64,000 nucleotides of DNA from Xanthomonas hydrangeae. GTDB taxonomy: Bacteria > Pseudomonadota > Gammaproteobacteria > Xanthomonadales > Xanthomonadaceae. The translations under genes and the position numbers were made by a program. Numbering within the stretch: the stretch's first letter is position 1; every line of letters begins with the position of its first letter. The notes beneath the pieces were generated by a model. It made no database searches, was not told where the DNA came from, and saw nothing but the letters and a program-made list of their open reading frames with translations. Where the stretch lies: assembly GCA_905142475.1 (NCBI GenBank), contig LR990730.1:2976001-3040000 (forward strand), in the 5' to 3' direction. Positions 52,578 through 64,000 of the stretch are shown here, piece by piece.

Positions 52578-54023
52578 TCCTACTGTGTCATAAAAATGTT
52601 ACTCTGCAGGCAATCCACACCGCGCTGAGATGAACATGGCCGCAGTCAGTCCCCAAGCGCGTTTTTCCGCCTATCTGGATGACCTATCCGCTGCGCTTGG
52701 TCATGCTGACCGCGCGGCGAGCTTAGACGGTTATTGCCGGGGATTGATGCTGCCGTTGGAGCGCAAAAGCGTGGAGCCGCTGGCGGCGCATGTGGATCCG
52801 CTGCGGACCCGGGCTCGACATCAAGCGTTGCACCATTTCGTGGCCAAGTCGGATTGGTCCGATGCGGAGGTGCTGGAGCGCGTCCGTCAGTACGTCTCAT
52901 CGCATATGGATTTGAAGGGCGAGGTGTACTGGATCGTGGACGACACGGGTTTTCGCAAGAAGGGCAAGCATTCGGTCGGTGTGGCCCGACAGTACTGCGG
53001 GGAGATCGGCAAACAGGACAACTGCCAGGTGGCGGTGAGCGTCTCGCTGGCGACGCCGGCGGCGAGCGTGCCGATCGCCTTTGGGCTGTATCTTCCTGAG
53101 GCTTGGGCGACCGATGCGGCGCAGCGGGAGAAGGCCGGTGTTCCGGAAGAGATCGCCTTCGCCACCAAGCCAGAGATAGCGCTGGCGCAGATGCAGGCCG
53201 CGTGTGCTGCAGGTGTCGTTCGCGGCACCGTGTTGGCCGATGCAGCCTATGGCAGCAATACGGCTTGGCGTGATGCGCTGACTGCCTTGGAACTGACTTA
53301 TGCAGTGGGGATTGTTTCGAGCGTCAAGGTCTGGCCGCCGGGGCAAACGCCCGAGCCGCCCGCGCCTTGGAAGGGGCAGGGCCGTCCTGCGATTCGTCAT
53401 CGCCGCACGGCTGATCGCCAGCCACAGTCGGTGGAGGCACTGGCGCAGTCCTTGCCTCGGCGTGCCTTCCAGACGGTGTCATGGCGGGAAGGCAGCAACG
53501 CAGCGTTGTCCGGACGCCTTGCTGCCCTACGCGTGCGTGCCGCGCAGGGGGATCGTTTACGCCAGGAGGAGTGGCTGTTAATCGAATGGCCCGAAAACGA
53601 AGACAAGCCAACGCGCTATTTCCTCTCCAACTTGCCGGCAAACACGCTCTGCAAGGATCTGGTGAATACGGTCAAAGCGCGCTGGCGGGTTGAACGCGAT
53701 TATCAGGACCTGAAGCAAGAGTTTGGCCTGGATCACTACGAAGGACGCGGTTGGCGGGGGTTTCATCATCACGCCACGCTATGCATTGCTGCTTACGGGT
53801 TTCTGGTTGCTGAGCGCTTGCGTGGAGCGCATCAAAAAAAACCGTCACAACGCCCGCAACCTGCCCTACCCGAAGATTACCGCCCGCGCGGGGCGGCCGA
53901 TGCGGGCTCAGCGCCATGTAGTGGACTCGATCGCGACGCTGCGCTGGACAATCGCCGTAGAAATCGCAGTGACACTACTTGGACAGATGCTTCTACACCT
54001 TCGCATTTAATGACACAGTAGGA
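52578..54023 (+). mobile_element. IS701-family insertion sequence, 1446 bp, with CTAA target duplication
   Basis: The left end begins TCCTACTGTGTCATAAAAATG, and the complement of the right end begins TCCTACTGTGTCATTAAATG: 14 identical terminal bases, then a close match. CTAA flanks it directly on both sides (52574-52577 and 54024-54027), fitting the 4-bp YTAR target typical of IS701 members. It carries one transposase gene and interrupts the CdiA-like gene near its 3' end. Confidence 0.88.
52630..54021 (+). CDS. IS701-family transposase
   Basis: This 463-residue DDE transposase has an N-terminal helical domain, first Asp in WIVDDTGFRKKGKHSVGVARQ, second Asp in GTVLADAAYGSNTAWR, and a late Glu in RWRVERDYQDLKQEFGLDHYEG. 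The last 50-60 residues (after PALPEDYRPRG) read AADAGSAPCSGLDRD, whereas the +1 frame gives RPMRAQRHVVDSIATLRW, the usual family tail. An extra G in GGGG near 53890 may therefore have shifted the frame. The ORF ends inside the right terminal repeat. Confidence 0.88.
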   Translation: MNMAAVSPQARFSAYLDDLSAALGHADRAASLDGYCRGLMLPLERKSVEPLAAHVDPLRTRARHQALHHFVAKSDWSDAEVLERVRQYVSSHMDLKGEVYWIVDDTGFRKKGKHSVGVARQYCGEIGKQDNCQVAVSVSLATPAASVPIAFGLYLPEAWATDAAQREKAGVPEEIAFATKPEIALAQMQAACAAGVVRGTVLADAAYGSNTAWRDALTALELTYAVGIVSSVKVWPPGQTPEPPAPWKGQGRPAIRHRRTADRQPQSVEALAQSLPRRAFQTVSWREGSNAALSGRLAALRVRAAQGDRLRQEEWLLIEWPENEDKPTRYFLSNLPANTLCKDLVNTVKARWRVERDYQDLKQEFGLDHYEGRGWRGFHHHATLCIAAYGFLVAERLRGAHQKKPSQRPQPALPEDYRPRGAADAGSAPCSGLDRDAALDNRRRNRSDTTWTDASTPSHLMTQ

Positions 54024-57000
54024 CTAATGACCTGACCATTTAGCCAGAGCGTTTCGTCAGCCGCCTTCGCCAGAGGGCGCAACAGGGGACCAACTGTTTT
54101 TCCTACAATTGTCGGCATCGCCGCAAGAGCGATGCTCGTGCCGGCAGCCTGGGTGTCGCCTTGTGCAATATTACGGATGATGCCTGCCGCCATCCCTACA
54201 TCACCGGTAAACGTCTCGAGCATGGCCACACCGTCCGACCCACGCGTCGCAGTAGACCAAGCCAACAGCTCGCTCTGATATACCTGCTGCAAGGAGTCCT
54301 TCGCTATTCCAGATGCGCCAAGAGCGTTATATACCTCGCGGAATTGATCCGGATTCTTCGTAAGAAGATTTCCATACTGGTGGAAATTGGCATACTCGTC
54401 ATCAGTTGCTTTAAAGGCCTGACCCCACTTGTATTCATTTTTATTGGAATTCAGAAAAGCTAGCGCTTCTGTGTCGATATTTTCGATACCGACCTTCTTT
54501 GCGATCACTGAATCCACTTGCGCCGCAGCTTCCACCGTCAGACGCTGCTTCGCTTCACTGACACTGATGCCTTCCTGTAATGCAAACGCTTCAGCGTTCT
54601 GGCGAATCCATGTCACTTCATCAGGATGCAACTGCCGATTGAACTGATCTCCCGCCAGCGCGGTTGTTGCGCCAACCTGTCCCCCCGCAATACCACCAAG
54701 CGCCGCACTTCCTAGCTCCATGAGTGCGTTGTAAGTGGCTGGGTCGGTAACGCCGTTCTTGACCAAATAATCCGACATCGCAACCTTGGCTGCTTCAGCA
54801 CCCGCTGCACCAGCTGCTGTTTGCAGAACGTCTTCGCCGCCGAGTGCCGCAATCGCCGCACCTGTCAGGCCATGCAGCAAAATCTTGTTCGTACCCCCAT
54901 CGCTCCATGCGTCCAGACGTGCCAGTGCCTGAGCTTTCGACGCTTCATCCGGTGCGCTGGCCAAATCAAGCTGGGCTTTCTGATACATAGCCGAGGCAAC
55001 ATCACCCGCTATCCGAAATCCAATCTCTCCAGCAAGCCCCATCAGCTCTTTCTGATCATTGATCTTTTTCTGATCGAAAATCTCCTTCAGCCCAGACTGC
55101 TGCAACTCGGTGGCACTGCGATCCAACCCTGCCAGCGTAGACTCGTCGCCATTGCGGATTTGGATCGTGCCAGCCGCGATATCGCTCTTGGTCGTGCTAC
55201 TTGAGCTGTCGCTGGCATTGCCCAACATGCTCAGTCCGGCACCGATGCCGACACTGGCCATGCTGCTACCTGTGCCGCCGGCAACTGTCACACCGCTGGT
55301 CTTGTACTCCGCCTTGTTTTGGAGGTCCTCGACGGTCAGGCTGCCGGTTGACAGCCGATTGAGGCTGGAATCGGCTGCACTGGCTATCGCGCCGCCGACC
55401 AACTTTGTGTTACCGCCCACAGTGATGTCGAAGCCACCATTGCCAGCCTGGATGCCGCTCTGCTCGGTCACGCTGGTGTAGCTGCTGTTGACCTTCTGCT
55501 GGCTATAGCTGCCGCCACTGCCCGAGCCGGTCGCCAGGGTCAGACTGGCCTGCTGTTGTTTGCTCTTGTACTCGTTGGTGTCCTGCTCGCTCTTGATCAG
55601 CAGATCGCCGCCGACATTCGCCAGGACCTTGTTGCCAACAGCTTGTGCACCTTGGATCGTAGTGTCGTTGCCGCTCACCAAGGTCAACGTGTCGTTGGCA
55701 GTGACCACGCTTTCTGCGCGAAGATCGCTATTACCCTTGGCGCTGCCCTTGCCTGCCGACACTGTCAGATAGTAGCCAGTCGTTGCACCGACGCTGACAC
55801 CAATCTCACCGCCAGCGTTCTTGTTCTCGGACTTAGTGGTGTTGGTCTCCTGATTGCTGAGCAGGTTGAGATTGTTTGCTGCGGCCAATGCCACGTTGTT
55901 ACCGGCAATCTTGCTGCCGATGACATTGAGATCGCCGTCGGTGGCTGCAATGGTGACATTGCCGTTGCTGAGGATACGGCTGCCCCCGGTGCTTTCTTCA
56001 TGTGTGCTGGTCTTGCTTGACGAACTGCTCGCACCAATGCCGAGACGAAAGCTCATGCCAGTTGCGGCACCTGCCCCTTCAAGTCCACTCGCTGGCTCTT
56101 TGCCAGGTTTTGCCACATTGCCACCGACCGCTTGACCTTGATAGCCAGCCAAGAAATTGTCTGGTGTTGTTTTGGCTTGATCGACCGTCGCACCTGTCGC
56201 GTAAGCAGCACGCGCCGCATAGAGCGCTTTCAACCTATCGTCGTCCACATCGGAAATTCGCTTGGCGGCACCATAGGCCGCCAATGCGGTATCGACGACG
56301 CCACCACTGATACCCAAAGTAATGCCCGCGCTCTGCTGCTTGGACGTCTGCACCGTATCTACGGTATTTTCCGCTGCGGCAATCGTGACTTCCTTACCCA
56401 CGATCGTGGTGCCGGTGGCGCTCAGCACATCGCTACCGGTGATGGCCACCTTGTTGCCGGCGGTCATCGTCACCGACCCATCGGTACTGCCGACCAGGCT
56501 GCCGTTGTTGGTGACCTCAGTGACGTCCAGGCCGTCGGTCTTTTTGGTGACGCCCAATGCGACGCTGAATCCGCCACCGCCATATAGGCCGGACTTCTTG
56601 ACGGTCTTTTCGTGTTCCTCGCTGTGCGTGTTCTGCACCGTGTCCAGCGTCAGGTTGTTGCCGGCGGCCAACACCACATCGCCGGTGCTGGCGACCTGTG
56701 CGCCTTGCGACAGCAGATCATTACCCGCCGCGATCTGCACCGTGTCGCCACTGAGCGTGGTGGTGACCGCCACGTTGTCGTGCCACTCATCATGCGTGGT
56801 GGTCGTCTTGCTCGAGAACGTGCCCTTCTTCTTCTTGGTCATGTCCTGCACGGCATCGTGCTGCTCGCTGGCGGCGAGCAGGTTGACGTCGTTGCCGGCG
56901 GCCAGGGTGATGCCGCCTTCCTTGGTGGCGACTGTGGCAGCGGTGAGGTTGATGTCGTTACCGGCCTGCATCGCCAGATTGCCGCCGGCACTGAACTCGG

Positions 57001-60000
57001 TGCCGTGGACGGTTTCGTCGCTGGTCGTTGTGGTCTGCTTGAAGCGCTTGCGCGTTTCTAGTGTGTTGCTGGTGTCCACCGTGGTCAGCGTGCTGGCGTT
57101 GATGTCGTTGCCGGCGCTGATGCCGAGGCCCTTGCCGGCGTCCAGCTTGGCCGCGACCAAGTTGACGTCGTTGCCGGCGCTGAGGATCAGGTTGCCGCCG
57201 GCAGTGAGTGCCTGCTGGTCGATGGTTTGCGTGGTTGTGGTGGTGGTGACGCGGGTCTTGCCGTTGCGGGTCTTGTAGCTGTTAGTTTCGCTCTCGTTGA
57301 GCACCGATTCGACATTGAGGTTGTTGCCGGCTGCGGCGATCAGATCACCGCCTGCCTTGACTTCGGCCTGGCGGATAGTCAGGTCGTTGCCGGCGGTGAG
57401 TTGCAGGCTGTCGCCGGTGCTGATGTTGGTACGGGCAGCGACCTTGCCGTCGAGACCAGTGGTCGGGGTCAGCGAGAGGTTGTTGCCTGCCTGCAGCGCG
57501 GCGCTGCCGCCGGCCTTGATGGTGACGCCGTGCAGTTGCAGGTCGTTGCCTGCCGAGACCACTAGGTCCTTGCCTGTGGTCACCGACACGGCATCGCCAC
57601 CGCGCAGCAAGCCGTTGTCGTTGCGCAACGCGCTTGGGGTAAGGCTGAGGTTGTTGCCTGCGATCAACGCCGCGCTGCCATCGGCCTGCACGCGGGTGCC
57701 GGTCAGCGTCATGTCGTTGCCGGCGAACAGTTGCAGGGTGTTGCTGGCGGTGATGCCGGACAGGATGCCAACACCGTTGATGGCCTTGGATGCTTCGCTG
57801 ACCAGGTTGTTGCCGGCCACCAGCGCCACATCGCGGCCCTGGATCTGGCCCTGGTTGAGCAGGTCGTTGCGGGCTTCCAGGGCCACGCTGCCGGTGCCGC
57901 TGATGCGGCCCTGGTTGAGCAGGTTGCCGGCGGTGATGCTGACGTCGGCGCCTGCGATGACGCCCTGGTTGCTCATGGCGTTGGTGGCGTTGAGCTCGAC
58001 GCTGCCGCCGGCGATCAAGGCACCGTTGCCGCGCAACTGCAGCGAGTTGGAGGCCAGATAGACCACCGGCACCAGCACCTTCTGGCCCTGGTAGTCCTGC
58101 TCCACCATCCACACGATGTCCTGCGTCAACGCGGCGGCCTGCGCGGCGGTCAAACCCACGCCCATGCTCAGCTGCAGCTGACCTGCGGCCGCGACGCCGG
58201 ATTCCAGCAGGGCGCGGTACTGCGCCACGCCATCGGCGTAGTTGCCCAGATAGCGGCGGCCGGTGAGCTGGGTGATCTGATCCAGCACCAAACGCTGCTC
58301 ATAGAAGCCATCGCCCAGGCGGGTCTGGGTCCACTCCGGGTCCACGCCCAGCTTGTCCAGCAGGAAGTCGCTGCTGATGAAGTTGTCGTAGTTGACGAAG
58401 CGCGGATCGGTCTCGATCAGGTAACGGCGGCCCGGGCCGTTGCTGCGCCAGGCGTTGATGCCGCCAAGGCCGTTGGCGGCGCGGCTCATTGCGGTGCGAT
58501 CGGTGCCGGTGCCGCTGGAGAGGCGATATAGCCCGCCAATGGGCAGATCGATCTGCGTCAGCGAGGTTTGCGCGCCGCCAACAATATTGGTCACAGGAAT
58601 GCTGGCCAGGTCAACGCGGGTGCGGCTTTCGTTCGCACCTGCAACAACGCCGGTGCCAGCAGCGGTGGTCTGCACGTTTGCCTGATCGACAGTGCTGTGC
58701 ACAAGCCCGCTGTCGTTGGACATCACCGGTGCCACCGACATCTTGACGATGCCGCCCGATGTGGCAAGCGTTGCGTCCTGCGTATTGGCGCCGACTTGGG
58801 TGCCTGCGCTACCGGCAGTACCGGTGGCCACACTGATGCCGGACGCGCCGCCGTTTGCACGGCCGATCACTGCTTGACCGCCAACTCCACCGGCGCTTTG
58901 CGTGGTGCGCCCGTTCAACCCACCTTGTGCACCAACGCCAGTGAGTGAGGCGCCGCTGATGCTGCGACCATCGCTGCCGACGGCGCCGTTGCTGATGTTG
59001 GCACCGTTGATGCTGACGCCTTGGCCGCCGGTCATGCTCGCACCTAGCGCAAGGTAGCTGCTATCCAAGGTGCCAGAGCCCACGACGCGCTCATCGGTTT
59101 CCCAATAGCAGACGACGCTCTGGCCGGGCCGCTGCATGCAGTCGTTATAGACTGCCCTAGCTGTGTATTCGGTATCTGTGTAATCAGCTACCTGCTTTAG
59201 CGCCAATGCTTGATTCAGCACGTCATCGCTGCTCGCAAGCATTCCGTCTGACAAACCTCCGACGCCACGTTGATTCACCAGCAGCGCGCCTGCCGCGGCT
59301 ACCGTCGACGCGTTATTGATCACATAGCCCGACAAACCGATATTTCCGCCTGCTGCAATACGTCCTTCTGCACTGGCCGAAATTAACTGCTCACGCTCGC
59401 GCACGTTATAAGTGCGATAAACGCCAGGATCATGACCCGCATAACGGACACCGCCAGCGCCCGAAGTGCCGGGTCTCGGATCTCGTCTAATGACATCCTC
59501 AGGCATTGCCGCATTGGCCGCAGCCCGCTCTGCATCTGTTAGCGGTCCAGTTTTAGCATCGACTACGCGCCGTCGATTATTCAACTGCCCAGCCGCGATC
59601 AAAATATTCCCATCCGCCTCAATACTGCCCGACAGGTTATTCACCACACCCGTACGCGCTACCAACGTACCGCCGCCATCCTGCGCGCCACCGACGGCGA
59701 TATTGCCCAGGCTGAAGATGCGCGCGTCGCGGTTAAGCAGCTGATCGCGCACGATCAGGTTCATGTTGCCGGTGGAGCCGAGCAAGGCAGAGCCATAGGC
59801 AGCATTGCCCGTAGCACCACCGAAATCTGCACCGTTGACCAAAGTGCCGGTATTCACCGAGACATTGCCGCCGACGATGCTGCCGGTGTTGTTGATGCTG
59901 TTGGCCACCAGCGACAGTGCGCCATTGCCGGAAATACTGCCGGCATTGTCGATGCTGCTGCCATTGAGGCGAGTGTCGTTGGACAGGATGCTCGCGCCGG

Positions 60001-63000
60001 CGCGGTTGGTGATGCTGCCAGCCGTAATATCCAGGGTGCGCGCAGCCTTGAGCGTGGACTCGTTGACCAGACTCCCGCCCACGCGCAGGTTGAAATTCCC
60101 GTTGCTGGTGAGGTCAGCACCTGCGCGATGCGTGTAGTCGCTACGCAAGGTCAGATCCAGCAGATTCTGCGCAAGAATGCTGCCGCCGCCATCGAAGCCG
60201 ACGGTATCGATCACCACATCGCCAGCACCACCGGTCGCGCTGCCGGCACCGATCTGACCACCGGCATTGCTCAGGTTCTGCAGATTCAGGCGGACAGCCT
60301 GCTCGGCCTTGATCCTGCCGTTCTGGTTGTCCAGCGTGGCGCCTGCGCGTTGCAACAGAAAGCTCGCGCCGGCATAGACATTGCCGCCCTGGTTGTTCAA
60401 GCCGTTGGTATTGGCGATGAGATCGCCACCAGCAACCAGCTGGCCGCCGTTGTTGGCAATGCGGGCGGCATCGATGACCACGCTGCCGCGCCCACCGAGA
60501 TTGCCGCTGGTGTTGGTCAGGGCCCCGCCCGTGGTGATGCGCGTCAGTCCGCCACCGTTGTTGACGATGCTGCCCTGGGTATTGTCGATGAGGCCGCCCG
60601 ATGCGGTCAGCGTGTTGCCGGCATCGAGCTGGCCGCCGCTATTGAGCAGCGCACCGGTGACGACAACGTTGAGATCGCGCCCCGCACTGAGCTTGCCGCC
60701 TTGGTGATTGTCCAGCTGGCCGCGTGCGGTGACGCTGAGGTCGCGTCCGGCTTGCAGGCTGCCGCCGGCACTGCTGAGATTTTCTGCCGTGATCACTGCA
60801 TCGGTGCTGGCACCAATGGTGCCGTTGCCATTGTCCAGGCCGCGGTTGAGATCCACGCGCAAGCTGCCGCCCGCGCCCGCATTGGCAACTGCCTGCACGG
60901 TACCGCCTGCATTGCTGAGACTGTCGGCGCGCAAGGTTAGCGCGCCACCACTGGCCTGCAGCAAGCCGTTACGGTTGTCGACTGCGCCAGTGCTTTGCAC
61001 GCTCAATCCACGTGCGGACACCGAACCACCGACGTTATTGAGGCCGGCAGCAGTCAACACTGCATCGCCCGCTGCGGCAATCGCGCCGCCCTGGTTGTTC
61101 AACACGCCGCTGGCGTCCAGGGTCAGTTGACCCTGGGTGAGGATGCGCCCACTGCCGTTGCCCAGCGCACTACGGCTGGTGACCGACAGGGCGCCGGTGC
61201 CGGCGTGTTCGATCCGCCCCTGCGCATTCTCCAGGCTGGCCGCAGCAATGGTCAGATCCTGCGCATTGCTGGCCAGCGTGCCGCCGGTGTTGTCGATCGC
61301 GCCGCCCATGCTGATGCGGGTCAGCCCGTTTCCACTTTGCACCAGTCGGCCGCCGACATTACTCAAGCTGCCGCCGTCGATGCTCAGCTGGTTGGCCTGC
61401 ATTTGACCTGCGACGTTGTTGAGACGCCCGTTGTCGATGTTGCCGCCTGCCTGCACGGTGAGCGTTCCACCAGCGAGCAAGTCGCCACCGCGATGATCGA
61501 GGTTGCCGCCGGTGGTCAGTGCAACATTGCCGGTGGCACGTGTGCTGGCACCCGCCAGTTGCAGCTGACTGCCCTGTGCGGTGAGGTTGCCGCCGGCCAG
61601 CAATTTGCCGGAGGCGCTGAGCTGGCGATCGGCGATCAGGCTCAGCGTGCGTCCGCTGCCCAGGCTGCCGTCTGCGTTGATACCGGCACCCACCGTGCCG
61701 GCGATGCTGATCTCACCCGCACGCAGGCTCAAGTTACCCGAGGCGGTGGTCTGCCCCGCATTCTCGATACGCGCACCCTGCAGACCCACCGTCGTACCGC
61801 TGACCGTGCCCTGTTGACGCAACACTGCATCGCTGGTCAAGGTGACCTGCTGAGCGCCGACCTGGCCGGCCACGCTCAAGTCGCCCTTCGAGCGCAATTC
61901 CAGCGTGCTGCCCGCGCTCAGGGTGCCGCTCTGTGCCAGCGTCCCATCGGCCTGCGCCAAGAAGCTGCCAGCCGATGCCAGGCTGCCGCCGAGCTGCAGG
62001 TCGCTGCGGCTGATCAATGCGACATCGCCACGCTCGCTGCCCAACTGGCCGCTGCTGCTGAGTTGCGCGGCTTCCACGCGCAAGCCGTTGCCGCCGATCA
62101 GGTCACCGCGATTGTCCACCGCTCCGGTGGCGATCACACCCAAGCGTTGCAGGCCATAGGCCTGCCCGGTCTGACGCAACGAACCGACACCCAATGTGAG
62201 TTGGTTGCCGGCACGGACGGCACCGGCATTGTCGAGCAAGCCGCCGATGGCGAAGGTGGCGTCGCCTTGCGCGAGCAAGACGCCGTTAGCGGCATTACTT
62301 GCGCTTGCTGCCGTAACGTTCAAGGTCTGACCAGCGACGACTTGCGCTGCGTTGGTCAAGGCGCCGGTTGCGCTCAGCACCACGTTGCGATCGGCTTGCG
62401 CCACACCGGCAACTGCCAGGTCGCCGGTGCTGCGCAGATTCAGATCAGTGGCTGCATCGAGTGCGCCACGGCTGTCGATCGACGCGCCATCCAGGCTGAT
62501 CGCGCCACCGCTCTGCAGCACTGCAGCCTGCCCGGTTGCAATACGCGCGCCGCGCAACGTGGCATTGCCTGCAGACACGGCCTGCCCGTTGAAGTTCAGT
62601 GTGCGTTGTGCCTGCAGATCGAGCTGGGTTGCCGACTGCAGCGTGCCTGCGGCGGTGAGATCGCGACCTGCCTGCAGCGCGATCGATTGCGCTTTGAGCG
62701 AGCCGGCCTGCTGCAGATCGCCAACCGCCGTTGCCTGCAGTGTGGTCGCTGCGGCGACAACGCCTTGCAGCGTCATATCGCCTTGGCTGGTCAGAGTGAC
62801 ACTGGCGGCTTCGCTCCCGAGCTGGCCGCTACTGCGCAAGGTGCCTGCCTCCACCAGCAGCGCATCCTTGGCGATGAGGTTGCCACGGTTGTCCAGTGTT
62901 CCAGTCACGGTTGCAGTCAATGCTTTGCCTGCGATGGCAGTCCCGCTCTGATCCATGCTCGCGGCGGTGATGCGCAGAACGCCGCCACTCTGCAGGCTGC

Positions 63001-64000
63001 CGGCGTTCTGCAGCGCGCCGGTACTCAGCGTGACGCTGCCATCGGCCGCCAACACACCAGCGGCCAGGTTATTGACGTTGCCGGCTTGCACCGACAGATC
63101 ACGGCCTGCAACGACCTGGCTCGCGTTGCTCAAGGTCGCGGCTGCGCTCAGCACAACATCACGATTGGCTTGCGCCACGCCTGCGAGCGCAAGACCACCC
63201 GTGCTACGCACACCCAGATCCGTAACGGCATCGAGCGTGCCGCGGCTGTCGATTGCCGCACCATCCAGGGTGATTGCGCCGACGCTTTTCAGCACGGCAT
63301 CGCGACTGGTGGCGATGGTGTTACCACGCAAGCTGGCGTCGGCACCGGCTTGTGCCTGACCGTTCAACGTCAAGGTGCGCTGCGCCTGCAGATCCAGCGT
63401 AGACGCGGACTGCAGCGTGCCACCGGCAGTGAGATCGCGGCCAGCCTGCAGCGTGACGGCCTGCGCGTTGAGCGAGCCGGCCTGCAGCAGGTCGGTACCC
63501 GCCGTTGCTTGCAGTGTGGTCTTCGCAGCCACAAGGCCTTGCAGATCGATATTGTTCTGGCTGGTCAGCGTCAGTGCGCCGTTGACCGAGCCCAGTTGCC
63601 CACTGCTGACGATGCTGTCGGCAGCGATGGTCAGGTCCTTGCCGGACACCAACTGGCCCGCGTTCTCGAATGCGCCCGTCGAAGTGATCGACACCGCGTC
63701 GCCGCTATAAACACGGCCGTGCTGCAGCAGGGCTCCGGTGTTCAGTGCAAGGCCACGTTCGCCATGCAGGCTGCCATTGTTTTCCAACACGCCAGCCACA
63801 TCGACACGCAGGTCGCGTAGCGCGCCCAAGGTCGCAGCCGTGGCGTTGTTGACAGTAGCCGCTTCCACACGCAGATCGCGCGCCGCGACGACTTGAGCGC
63901 CATTGTTCAATGCACCCGCAGCAGTCAGCGCAACATCGCGCCCGGCCTGGACCACGCCAGCCAGTGCAAGATCACCGTCACTGTGCACGTTCAAATCGGT
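53993..64000 (-). pseudogene. CdiA/FhaB-type filamentous haemagglutinin exoprotein, 3' end interrupted by IS, 5' end outside window
   Basis: An open frame of 3335 codons continues beyond the right edge. From the N-terminal side it shows hundreds of 20-residue FHA repeats (NNGAQVVAARDLRVEA type), then a non-repetitive block at about 59.5-58.5 kb with a few Cys and RYLIETDPRFVNYDNF, VVYLAS, then FHA-2 repeats (LTAGNDLTI, NDINLTAATV types), and a helical pre-toxin region ending NRQLHPDEVTWIR...DETLWLNGQVIS. The last nine codons (PTVSLNAKV) are IS sequence. The secretion (TPS) domain and any partner transporter lie outside. It is a two-partner-secretion adhesin or contact-inhibition protein now without its toxin. 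Confidence 0.9.
57535..58507. repeat. 0.97-kb direct repeat, copy 2 (inside the giant gene)
   Basis: This is the parent copy of the orphan segment at 50078-51050. It encodes the junction between the non-repetitive block (GINAWRSNGPGRRYLIETD) and the first FHA-2 repeats (VSVTTGKDLVVSAGNDLQ). Confidence 0.9.

Noticed and set aside
60995..63820. Plus-strand frame of 941 codons opposite the FHA gene
   Set aside because: It mirrors the FHA repeats in antisense and has no independent start signal or family features.

Overview
The window is a high-GC gammaproteobacterial chromosome segment that reads as Xanthomonas, probably near the X. citri/axonopodis group. The evidence is gene content and order: recJ, an rpfE-type gene, greA, carB and carA; a TrpR-family gene heading a compact his operon; thrA, thrB and thrC next to a tspO gene; and a very large filamentous-haemagglutinin gene. 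Intergenic regions carry palindromic repeats of the kind common in xanthomonads. No rRNA, tRNA, CRISPR array or prophage was seen.

Layout. 1-10.5 kb (minus strand): recJ (cut by the left edge), rpfE-like, greA, carB, a small membrane protein, carA, dapB, a PLP aminotransferase and a small exported protein. 10.5-12.9 kb: a feo iron-uptake operon (feoA, feoB, Cys-rich partner). 12.9-16.7 kb (plus): leucine/acyl-CoA catabolism genes, a short-chain dehydrogenase, efpL and a lipoprotein. 16.8-22 kb: a DUF4105 protein, a DUF2388 protein, and a D-2-hydroxyglutarate-dehydrogenase-type oxidase divergent from serA. 22-29 kb: a Nudix hydrolase, tandem amino-acid permeases, a repeat-rich gap, and the methionine-salvage genes mtnB-mtnD-mtnC. 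29.3-32.3 kb: a C13-peptidase-like lipoprotein and an exported metallophosphoesterase. 32.4-39.9 kb: a TrpR-family regulator followed by hisG-D-C-B-H-A-F-IE, mostly with overlapping start/stop codons. 40-45 kb: hisS, an FNR-type regulator, an L,D-transpeptidase and thrC. 45-49 kb: an opposite-strand EthD-type gene, then thrB and thrA, with a Thr/Ile-rich leader peptide and attenuator hairpin in front of thrA.

49.4-64 kb is the accessory part. tspO carries an in-frame amber codon at a conserved Trp. A giant CdiA/FhaB-type exoprotein gene enters from the right edge. An IS701-type insertion sequence with a 4-bp target duplication has cut it just before its C-terminal HNH-type nuclease domain. 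Removing the IS and one target copy rejoins the frame exactly. A candidate immunity gene follows the detached toxin without a gap. Beyond it lies a 0.97-kb direct duplicate of an internal segment of the giant gene.

The most notable non-coding features are two inverted copies of a 0.1-kb element near 26.3 and 26.6 kb, each a 25-bp closing stem around two hairpins with AYGGAY-type loops, and a related three-way-junction element near 22.1 kb whose two hairpins expose GGA. All three resemble CsrA/RsmA-binding structures. The his operon has a perfect 12-bp inverted repeat that touches the start codon of its TrpR-family first gene.
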